From assembly GCA_017543265.1 (NCBI GenBank), contig JAFYGI010000015.1, positions 1 to 64,000 on the forward strand: a DNA stretch of 64,000 nt, in the 5' to 3' direction. Positions within the stretch are counted from its first letter, which is position 1; each line of letters starts with the position of its first letter. The position numbers and the translations under genes were made by a program. Shown here piece after piece: positions 1-6,215 of the stretch. Source of the stretch: Bacillota bacterium (GTDB lineage: Bacteria > Bacillota > Clostridia > Lachnospirales > CAG-274). Under the pieces are notes generated by a model. The model saw only the letters and a list, made by a program, of their open reading frames with translations, did not search any database and was not told where the DNA came from.

Positions 1-88
1 AAGTAACGGAGCATACTTTCGATTGCCTGACATCACAATATAAATTTTAATGTAATGATGAATTCTAAGATTTTTTGAGGTGTGTTGT

Positions 89-433
89 ATGAGCAAAATC
101 CAATTTCATAATAAAAAGCTCAAAAACATAGACGGTTTCCTCGTAGCCCGCGCAGCTTCCGAGGAAACAGGCTTGCCTTATGATATTCTGCTGGATTCTT
201 TGGGTAAAAACAACATTATCCCCGGCTGTCCGCGAGTAGGCGTAATAGTCGGGGATAATGTGATACCTGTTCGAATATCCGATGATCCTGTTATTTTGTC
301 CAGGGGTGATTTCCTCAATGCAAATATAGTATTAAACTGGGTCGCCCGATATAAAACGGAGCTATTGCGCCATTGGAATAAGGAAATTACGGACTTGGAG
401 ATATTAGAGTCCGTGACTTTTAAAAGGGTGTAA
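89..433 (+). CDS. Small protein of unknown function, DUF4160-like tail
   Basis: A 114-residue soluble protein that I do not recognise as a whole. The start at 89 is chosen because GAGG at 77-80 lies 8 bases upstream; an in-frame GTG at 80 has no such spacing. The C-terminal part (pattern VLNWVARYKTELL..W, then LEIL) resembles the W-x-x-x-H/Y-K-x-E-L-L-x-x-W ending of DUF4160 proteins, small partners in toxin-antitoxin-like pairs. That similarity is by eye and weak. It sits at the outer side of a decayed mobile element, so it may be element cargo. No partner gene is visible, but the sequence upstream is outside the window. Confidence 0.6.
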   Translation: MSKIQFHNKKLKNIDGFLVARAASEETGLPYDILLDSLGKNNIIPGCPRVGVIVGDNVIPVRISDDPVILSRGDFLNANIVLNWVARYKTELLRHWNKEITDLEILESVTFKRV

Positions 434-450
434 CAAATCGTTACACCCTT
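425..450 (+). terminator. Terminator of the first gene
   Basis: GGGTGTAAC (425-433) pairs perfectly with GTTACACCC (439-447), with a 5-base loop and a short TTT. The 9-bp stem overlaps the stop codon of the gene at 89-433. Confidence 0.6.
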
Positions 451-546
451 TACAGTAGGTCGCGTTTTGCGGCGCATCGCTTTTATCCGCTGTTTCGAGG
501 GGGGTATCCAAAACGCACACCCCCTTATTTATACACATACTCTCAG

Positions 547-1121
547 TTTATACTTTTTCCAAAAATTCGGAAAAAGTCATTTCAAGGCGCACGAACCCGG
601 ACAAATTTGCCCAAGTTCAAATCCGTTACACCGAAAACCCCATAAATCTACATTTTAAGGTTATCGCTCAATATAACTTGTCTTTTGCGGTTCGTTCTTG
701 ACAACACTCTTGATGTTATCCAGCAAAACCTCATATTTAAGCAATTCTGCCTTTGCCTTATCCCTATTATCATAGCTCAGGTCTATTGACTGCTTATACT
801 CGGCTATTTCAGCCTTTAGCTGTTCTGTCTTCGACAGTGTTCCGTCAGACAGTTTATTTGCATTCAACATCTCCGTAACCTTGTTGTATTGGTCAATATC
901 CGCCATATTTTCAACATAGAAAAGCTCTTTTGTCTTGCTGTCGGATATAGCCTTATCTCCACATCAATATTTTTCATTGAAGTATATCTGTCGGTATATA
1001 TTCCGGAGACACATATCGCCCCCTATTTTGTTAATAATAGTCCATCGCCGTTTTAGAGTCCCCTGTCCATTCAAACAACCGTCACTTATACTTTTTCCCA
1101 AAATTGTGAGAAAGTCATAAC
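547..1121. repeat. Two related inverted-repeat blocks, 547-583 and 1085-1121
   Basis: Both blocks read TATACTTTTTCC, then an AAAATT centre, then a G-rich base and AAAGTCAT. In the first, ACTTTTTCC faces GGAAAAAGT across a short loop; the second copy has diverged but keeps the same order and spacing. They flank the coiled-coil fragment at 661-906. They may be element-specific structural sites (terminators, iteron-like or transfer sites); nothing in the sequence decides between these. Confidence 0.45.
661..906 (-). CDS. Short coiled-coil protein, probable remnant of an element gene
   Basis: The reading frame is open from 963 to the stop at 661, and the first ATG in it is at 906. The product is 81 aa, highly charged and predicted helical, rich in K, E, A and L with no cysteine. 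The upstream in-frame residues (GDKAISDSKTKELFYVEN) look like coding sequence continuing before the ATG until a TGA at 964-966. I therefore suspect this is the 3' end of a longer gene, such as a mobilisation or anti-restriction type protein of clostridial conjugative elements. No ribosome binding site precedes the ATG. Function unknown. Confidence 0.4.
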   Translation of the reverse strand: MADIDQYNKVTEMLNANKLSDGTLSKTEQLKAEIAEYKQSIDLSYDNRDKAKAELLKYEVLLDNIKSVVKNEPQKTSYIER

Positions 1122-1340
1122 CTCTGTTTGAGGAATGGTCATTTTTGTCCTTAACCCCAAATATAAGTTTTACTCAAATTTGAGTAAAAGCCCTGTCTAT
1201 GACGGCCTGAATCAGCCCCTATTCATATAATGCTCGCTTTCCCGCCCGCTTCACGGAAGACATTTTTGTCCGACGTATTAAAGAGCCTTTATTTCCGTAG
1301 CAAAATGCGACGGTATGCCCTGTTTCAGGGCACACCTCAT
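907..1340. other. Gene-free stretch in the element remnant
   Basis: No convincing gene. It holds the second of the two inverted-repeat blocks (1085-1121), a perfect 22-bp palindrome at 1168-1189 (TTTTACTCAAA and its complement), and a 7-bp hairpin (TGCCCTG, loop, CAGGGCA) at 1316-1332 just downstream of the repA stop. That hairpin may end repA transcription, but it lacks a T-tract. Confidence 0.5.
1168..1189. repeat. Perfect 22-bp palindrome
   Basis: TTTTACTCAAA is followed directly by TTTGAGTAAAA. It is compatible with a dimeric repressor operator or a replication or transfer site of the element. There is no nearby start codon to tie it to a gene. Confidence 0.5.
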
Positions 1341-2276
1341 TCACACCGCCACAGCCTTATCTTTTGGCGGATCAAACAGCATAGATATCATATATGCCCT
1401 TGTGTTATGAATCCTTTTCATAGCCCCGTTTTCAAATTTACGCTCAAACAGCCATTTTATCACACTTTCAATGTCTTGCTTATTGATTTTCAGAAATCTG
1501 CTTTTTACCACCTCCGCAGGATACATACTGCCCTTTATTTTTACGGGTTCTGTACGAAAGGCAACTATCTCGGTTATAAGTTCTGCAAGATCAATAACAC
1601 ATCTCATTTTATCGGCACTATATTCGGCGGCCAAAGCATCAAATTCGATATTTTTTCTGACGAGCTGCGAATAGTTTATATATTCCGCCCACCTGCCCAT
1701 CCTTTCTTGATAGGTATGATTGGTAGATATATTATTATTTTTATTTATATTATTATATATTAGATTATCGTCTTCTACGGCGGTCGTCTGTGATATTGAT
1801 TCACGGTCGTTTGTTGTATAGGTTTGCGGTTCTCTGACACCCGCATCCTCCGTCGCTTGGTTTTCGTGGTCACCATTTGGTGTTGACGGAGTGTTTAAGC
1901 CGCTTTCAGTCTCTGAAACCGCATTATAGTCAAGCACATAAATACGGCTCGGTCTCCCCAGCACTCGCACTTTTTCGATAAGACCTATCTTTACAAGCTC
2001 GTTAAATATAGCCGCAGCCTTTGTCTTGCCTACATTCATCTTCTCCATAACCTTTTCGTTGCTGTAATGCACATAAGTACGGCCCTCGTCATCACGAATA
2101 TCATTTTCAAACGACAGGCTCATACGATTGAACAGCAGCATATACAAAATCTTCGCAGAATCGCTTATCTTGTTATACTTCGGGTCGTCAATAACGATAT
2201 TCGGCATCTGATAGAATTTAATACCGCTGCTCTTTCCGTAAAAATAATAATTATCCGGTTTTGTAGTTTTAAACAT
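1341..2276 (-). CDS. repA: Replication initiator protein A (RepA_N family), element-borne
   Basis: A 311-aa protein of the RepA N-terminal family found on clostridial plasmids and integrative conjugative elements. Residues about 20-115 match the family pattern: FYQMPNIV, SDSAKILYMLLFNRMSLS, then a winged-helix segment ending KIGLIEKVRVLGRPSRIYVLDY. A polar, low-complexity linker (about 118-190, with N/I repeats) leads to a C-terminal domain (about 195-300) with VVKSRFLKIN, as in the DUF6017 tail of these initiators. It would bind the element origin and load replication. A CCTCCTC complement just upstream gives a good ribosome binding site. It appears intact although the surrounding element is eroded. 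Confidence 0.85.
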   Translation of the reverse strand: MFKTTKPDNYYFYGKSSGIKFYQMPNIVIDDPKYNKISDSAKILYMLLFNRMSLSFENDIRDDEGRTYVHYSNEKVMEKMNVGKTKAAAIFNELVKIGLIEKVRVLGRPSRIYVLDYNAVSETESGLNTPSTPNGDHENQATEDAGVREPQTYTTNDRESISQTTAVEDDNLIYNNINKNNNISTNHTYQERMGRWAEYINYSQLVRKNIEFDALAAEYSADKMRCVIDLAELITEIVAFRTEPVKIKGSMYPAEVVKSRFLKINKQDIESVIKWLFERKFENGAMKRIHNTRAYMISMLFDPPKDKAVAV

Positions 2277-2320
2277 AGAAATCCTCCTCTTGAAACTCTC
2301 AATAATATCAACGTTTTAAT

Positions 2321-2354
2321 AAAAAAGGCGCCATAAGAAAACCTTATAACGCCC
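2321..2354 (-). terminator. Rho-independent terminator downstream of the integrase remnant
   Basis: On the minus strand GGCGTTATAAG pairs with CTTATGGCGCC (11 bp including two G-T pairs) around a GTTTT loop, followed by TTTTTTATT. It lies 3' of the stop at 2385 and isolates repA from upstream transcription. Confidence 0.75.
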
Positions 2355-2384
2355 ATACAGTTATTACTTTAATTTTGTGTTATT

Positions 2385-2480
2385 TCAGGGGTTCGTACTT
2401 CCAATTTGACTACCATTTTGACTACCACTTATCCGATATTTTTTCGTATTTTGATGAAAACCAATTACATCAGATGAAAC
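2385..2480 (-). pseudogene. Probable 3' tail of a tyrosine integrase, remnant
   Basis: Only about 30 codons are left in frame, ending SGSQNGSQIGSTNP and a TGA at 2385-2387. The repeated G-S-Q tail comes from a 12-bp tandem repeat (TTTGACTACCA at 2405-2415 and 2417-2427, plus strand). Tails of this kind, directly beside a tRNA 3' end and followed by a terminator, are what I would expect of an element integrase next to its attachment site. The catalytic domain is absent. The assignment rests on position and the tail only, so it is tentative. Confidence 0.35.
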
Positions 2481-2523
2481 ATAACAGGTGTCAAAAAGGT
2501 TGTAAAACCCGCTAAAACAGGAA

Positions 2524-2561
2524 GTTAAAAAGGCATCCCACCTTAAAAGATGAAATGCCTT
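2524..2561 (-). terminator. Terminator of tRNA-Leu
   Basis: On the minus strand GGCATTTCATC pairs with GGTGGGATGCC (wobble pairs in the middle) around TTTTAA, followed by TTTTTAA, starting about 10 bases after the tRNA 3' end. Confidence 0.75.
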
Positions 2562-2570
2562 AAACAGTAA

Positions 2571-2655
2571 TGCGGATAACAGGACTTGAACCTGCACCAC
2601 TCTTTCGAGGATAGGAATCTGAATCCTACGCGTCTGCCAATTCCGCCATATCCGC
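2571..2655 (-). tRNA. tRNA-Leu, anticodon CAG
   Basis: An 85-nt class II tRNA. The acceptor stem is GCGGATA / TATCCGC with discriminator A. The D-arm region is TGGCGGAATTGGCAGAC. The anticodon stem TAGGA/TCCTA encloses loop TTCAGAT, giving anticodon CAG for CUG codons. A long variable arm (CCTCGAAAGAGTGG) and the T-arm GGTTCAAGTCC are present. No CCA is encoded. Its 3' side borders the mobile-element remnant, so it is the likely integration target. Confidence 0.95.
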
Positions 2656-2666
2656 CCAGCTATAAT

Positions 2667-2695
2667 AGAATACCATTTTTTTAGGGAAATGTCAA
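2667..2695 (-). promoter_or_regulatory. Sigma-A promoter of tRNA-Leu
   Basis: Minus strand TTGACA (2690-2695), 17-bp spacer, TATTCT (2667-2672), 11 bases before the tRNA 5' end. Confidence 0.75.
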
Positions 2696-2705
2696 GATAT
2701 ATTTT

Positions 2706-3461
2706 TTATCTTTTGCCGTCAAAACTGCCAAATATTTTTCTGTCTTTTCTAACGGGAAAGGCTTCTCTTATCCGTGCGGCGGTTTCTGCGGACACTTCCG
2801 CAGCAGCAATGCCCTGTGTATCGAAAAGGCGGCATATTTCGTCCCCGTTCGGGTCAAAGGCCGCGGTGCTGCCGTAATCTGCCCCGGCGCAGTTTATACC
2901 CGCACAGTAGGCCTGATTTTCTATGGCGCGGGCACGCAAAAGGGTCAGCCAATGTCCCTCACGGCTTTTCGGCCAGTTGGCAGGCACCAGCATCACGTCA
3001 TAATCACCACCGAAGATATAGGAAAAGCGCAGGTCATAGCAGATAACGAGGCCGAATTTCACGCCCATATACTCAAAGCGGCAAAGACTGTCACCGCTTA
3101 TAAAATACTTGTCCTCGCCCGCATAGGAAAAGGGGTGTATTTTGGTATATTCGGCGATAAGACCGCCGTTTTTGTCCAGCACGGTGTACATATTTGCAGA
3201 TCTTTCGCCCGCATCACGCACCCAGCCAAAGCCCACGGCAATACCGTGGCTTTTTGCGCATTGCGCAAACCTTGTCACGGTCTGTCTGCCGTCTTCCTTT
3301 GTTGCTGCCGTGTTCATGGAAAACCCCGTAAGCGACATTTCGGGGAAAAATATCATATCACAGCCGCTTTCCGCCGCCGTTTTTACAAGCCCCTGCGCCG
3401 CCGCAAAGCTGTTTTGCTTATCCTCAAATTTTATATCAAGCTGTCCCAAAGCTATTTTCAT
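2706..3461 (-). CDS. Nitrilase-superfamily carbon-nitrogen hydrolase (omega-amidase-like)
   Basis: A 251-aa cytoplasmic amidase. The start MKIALGQLDI at 3461 follows GGAGGG by a normal distance and matches the family N-terminus; a longer in-frame reading to 3518 would overlap the preceding gene. The nitrilase triad is visible: Glu41 (FFPEMSLTG), Lys107 (YTKIHPF) and Cys141 (VICYDLRF). The ANWPKSREGHW and RARAIENQAY blocks are typical of the YafV/Nit2 omega-amidase branch, which hydrolyses alpha-ketoglutaramate-type compounds in metabolite repair. The exact substrate is inferred. It follows the deacetylase-like gene by 53 bases on the same strand. Confidence 0.88.
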   Translation of the reverse strand: MKIALGQLDIKFEDKQNSFAAAQGLVKTAAESGCDMIFFPEMSLTGFSMNTAATKEDGRQTVTRFAQCAKSHGIAVGFGWVRDAGERSANMYTVLDKNGGLIAEYTKIHPFSYAGEDKYFISGDSLCRFEYMGVKFGLVICYDLRFSYIFGGDYDVMLVPANWPKSREGHWLTLLRARAIENQAYCAGINCAGADYGSTAAFDPNGDEICRLFDTQGIAAAEVSAETAARIREAFPVRKDRKIFGSFDGKR

Positions 3462-3514
3462 AATTTTTACCCTCCACGCAAAAAGGGAGAACGACCGTCC
3501 TCCCCCAAAGCTTA

Positions 3515-4846
3515 TCACCTGTTCTGATACTTAGCCGCATCAAATTTATCAAATGTATAGCCCATCTTCATAATATGGTTCACAAGCTGCGGAATAACCG
3601 CATCCGACGGCATATTCCAGCTTCTTTCATAGCCCTCGTTTGTGTACTGTATCTGATTGAAATCAAGCGCGGGGTGATAGAAAATACTTATCTCCCAGCC
3701 CTTTTGCTTTGACTGCGTAAGTCTATCAAGCGCAAACGGCGTGTCAAATACCGAATGGATATAATCCGCAGGCGTGGGTATATAGAATGTTTTTTTGCCG
3801 CTTGTTATTCTTGATGCAATATTATATGCCTTTGCCTTATCGGGATGTGACTGATATATCACATCATAATATTTTTCCGCCATATCCATCTGCGCAGTTG
3901 TTGCGCCGTAATGCGGAAACTCGAAAAATTCGGGCTTAAAGCCGAAGCGCTCGGCCGTCTGCCGCGCAAGGATAAGCCTTTGCTGCTGCTCCGTTACCGA
4001 ATAAGGCGTATTTACGCCCCATTCCCAGCCGTCTGCACTTTTTGCATTGCCGTACTGGTGGGTATAGCCGTGCACGCCAATATGTCCGCCGTGCTCCGCA
4101 AGGAAGTCCATAGTATACATAAAGCACGAGTTGTACAGATTTGTGTTGTCGGTCAGCTCGTTTGAAACGCCGTAGGGCGGATTGATGTAAAACGGTATCC
4201 ACGCAATATAGTATTCCTGACCCCTTAACCAAAGATACTCGCCTATGGTCATAAGTTTTTCGCAGTTTTTGTCGGAATAACGTCTGCCGCTGTAGTCAAG
4301 GCCGTCCGCCATAACATCCTCCAGACGGAGATATGCGGTCTGCGCTACCTCGCCCGGACGCTGTAAAAGGTCGGGAGGCATGGTGTTTTTCTTTTTGTAT
4401 ATCGTAACAAGATTGTCGTCTATGTTAAATGTGGGTGTGTAGTCAAAGGCATTTAACAGGTCGTACATATACATATAGCCCGTGCCGTCCACATAAAGCG
4501 TGGTCACGCGGTTGCCGTCCGACGGTGCTATTTTAAAGCGCTGTGTTTTGCCGTTAAGCTCGATAACGAACTCGCCCGCATCGGTATCGGATTTGAGCGT
4601 ACCGCCAAGCGCCTCTACCGTTGCACGCAGGGGTACACAAAGACGGTTGTTGTAAAACCAGCACTGTACAAGTCCCTTTGAATTTCCCGCATAATCAATA
4701 TTAACGTGTGTTTCGTACATCTGCACAAATTTTTCGGGTGCAGTATACGGCAGATAATCATCCGCCATAGCCGCCGTACTCATGCCCAGCGCAAGCGCCG
4801 CCGCCGTGCCCAGCGCACAGATAAGCTTCAAAAACTTCTTTTGCAT
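3515..4846 (-). CDS. Exported polysaccharide-deacetylase-like protein with stalk domain
   Basis: 443 aa. A signal peptide (about 1-28: KK, hydrophobic LICALGTAAALALGMS, AMA/DD cleavage) is followed by a copper-amine-oxidase-N type stalk domain (about 45-150: NNRLCVPLRATVEALGG... INGK-like strands, DDNLVTIYKKK). These beta domains are common in exported clostridial proteins. The C-terminal half (about 165-440) has IGVHGYTHQYG and FFEFPHYGAT and resembles DUF2334-type polysaccharide deacetylases. The His-x-x-x-His pair in HGYTH could bind metal. A role in envelope or environmental polysaccharide processing is inferred. Confidence 0.75.
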   Translation of the reverse strand: MQKKFLKLICALGTAAALALGMSTAAMADDYLPYTAPEKFVQMYETHVNIDYAGNSKGLVQCWFYNNRLCVPLRATVEALGGTLKSDTDAGEFVIELNGKTQRFKIAPSDGNRVTTLYVDGTGYMYMYDLLNAFDYTPTFNIDDNLVTIYKKKNTMPPDLLQRPGEVAQTAYLRLEDVMADGLDYSGRRYSDKNCEKLMTIGEYLWLRGQEYYIAWIPFYINPPYGVSNELTDNTNLYNSCFMYTMDFLAEHGGHIGVHGYTHQYGNAKSADGWEWGVNTPYSVTEQQQRLILARQTAERFGFKPEFFEFPHYGATTAQMDMAEKYYDVIYQSHPDKAKAYNIASRITSGKKTFYIPTPADYIHSVFDTPFALDRLTQSKQKGWEISIFYHPALDFNQIQYTNEGYERSWNMPSDAVIPQLVNHIMKMGYTFDKFDAAKYQNR

Positions 4847-5040
4847 TTTAAACCTCTTTCTATATATAAAACAATAATTATAAACCGTTTTGTCCCAATG
4901 TCGGAAACTGTCTTATATAATAACATATTTTGCCGTTTAAAACAAGGGTAAAAATAAAAATATTTAAATTGTAATATTTGGCATTTTTCGGCATTTTTCA
5001 CACATAACACTATGTATCGGCAAAAATATGGGGTTGGGTC

Positions 5041-5074
5041 ACAATACCCCTGCCCGTAAATTTTCGGTGAACAA
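5041..5074 (-). promoter_or_regulatory. Conserved upstream element, copy A
   Basis: A 34-bp block shared with 6134-6167 at 29 of 34 positions; all five differences are transitions. On the minus strand both copies contain two TTyACsG-like direct repeats 11 bp apart, followed by AGGGGTATTG. Each copy lies between a terminator and the next minus-strand gene for an exported protein (about 195 bp upstream here). This suggests a shared regulator site or promoter part. Confidence 0.5.
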
Positions 5075-5096
5075 TATTGTCCGAAATACACAAAAA

Positions 5097-5122
5097 CGGC
5101 AGGGTCAATCTGCACCCTGCCG
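5097..5122 (-). terminator. Terminator of the dockerin gene 5162-6035
   Basis: On the minus strand CGGCAGGGT pairs perfectly with ACCCTGCCG, followed by TTTTTG. Confidence 0.85.
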
Positions 5123-5161
5123 CTTATCGGTTATTTATTTAAAACATTTTTACCGGATCTT

Positions 5162-6035
5162 TTAATTTTTTGCAATATTTAATATTGCTATTACATCAAG
5201 TATATCCTTGTATCCGTCGCCGTTTACATCTGCCCTTGCATACTGCTCATCGTCAAGCTGTGTGCCGCCGCTTAAATGCTTTAACAGCATTTTTGCATCT
5301 TCTTCGTCAAGCTTGCCGTTTTTGTTAAAATCACCCTGCTTGTATATAATGATCAGGTCTATTTTAACTGCACCTGAGTATGTTACGTATATGCCTGCAC
5401 CGATCTTTGCAGTTGTTGACACATTATTCGGATTTAATATAACAGAATAATTCTCATCCTCACTTGAATATAATAACTACCGGATGATGTATTGTAATTA
5501 GCTCTTAAAAAGCAGGTCTGACCCAATACACCGTCTACGTTACAGCTTGTGGCATCGGCAGCATTTGGGATACCAACAATGTCCTCGCCGACTATGCAGT
5601 AAAGCACTACAAAGGACGGAGTAAAATTAAGCTGATAATAAACCTTGTTGCCCGTAGGCTGTGTTACCGTCAGATCCTGCGGCTGTTGGATAAACGCCCT
5701 ATTAATGGATACTTTAAAATTATTGCTTTGAGCATATTGGCTACTTCCGGTCACATAAGCTCTTAAATAACAGGTTTTGCCTATTGCTTCCGAAACTGGA
5801 CAAGCCGTACTGCTGCCAAGCGCGTTAATACAGCTTGTGCCGCCGACCTCCCAAAGCTCGACACGCACATCGTTGCGGTTCAACTTGTAATATACGCTGC
5901 CTTCTGTAGTCGATGAAAGGACAACATCCGTCGGCTGCCGGGTAAACACAGGCACATCCGCATAAACCGCAGTTTGTATCAGCATAACCGCCATGACCGC
6001 AAATAATACGGCAAACATTTTTTAATGCTGCTCAT
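5162..6035 (-). pseudogene. Exported Ig-like/dockerin protein, frame-interrupted twice
   Basis: Three reading-frame pieces fit one protein of about 290 aa. A signal peptide starts at ATG 6035, well placed behind AAGGAGG (MSSIKK, then MFAVLFAVMAVMLIQTAVYA). Two Ig-like beta repeats of about 80 residues follow; each runs from F-x-x-Q-P through VYY.LN to TCYLRA/TCFLRA. A C-terminal type I dockerin ends the protein, with two calcium loops (GDFNKNGKLDEED and ADVNGDGYKDILD). The frame breaks at the T6 run 6018-6023 (seven needed) and near 5465-5475, in a TATTATAT stretch that also lacks one base. The intact open pieces are 5434-6018 and 5162-5422. The dockerin implies docking to a cohesin scaffold not seen here. 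True pseudogene, phase variation and sequencing error are all possible. Confidence 0.7.
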
Positions 6036-6133
6036 TTTTATTTTCCTCCTTTTTCATTGGTATGTTTATTTTAATGTATTTTCTTATAGATATACCACAT
6101 CAATTTACAGTACAACACATTATCCGCCCGCAA

Positions 6134-6167
6134 ACAATACCCCTATCCGTAAATTTTTGGTAAATAA
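6134..6167 (-). promoter_or_regulatory. Conserved upstream element, copy B
   Basis: Partner of the block at 5041-5074 (29 of 34 identical). It lies about 100 bp upstream of the start of the dockerin gene at 6035 and just past the terminator of the DUF4914 gene. Confidence 0.5.
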
Positions 6168-6183
6168 GCTTGGCTGCATACAA

Positions 6184-6211
6184 AAACCCCGCCAAAAAAC
6201 GGCGGGGTCTT
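6184..6211 (-). terminator. Terminator of the DUF4914 gene
   Basis: On the minus strand ACCCCGCCG, loop, then GGCGGGGT and TTTTTG; strong GC stem directly after the stop at 6216. Confidence 0.85.
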
Positions 6212-6215
6212 ATTA

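Larger units (their letters stand above)
4847..5161. other. Intergenic region with regulatory sequence, no gene
   Basis: It holds the leader of the 3515-4846 gene. It contains a tandem 10-bp repeat GGCATTTTTC (4980-4989 and 4990-4999), copy A of a conserved upstream element (5041-5074), and a terminator at 5097-5122. No coding potential was seen. Confidence 0.6.

Noticed and set aside
1230..1763. Plus-strand reading frame of 177 codons opposite repA
   Set aside because: It is antisense to a well-supported RepA gene, has no ribosome binding site and has a composition typical of a shadow frame.
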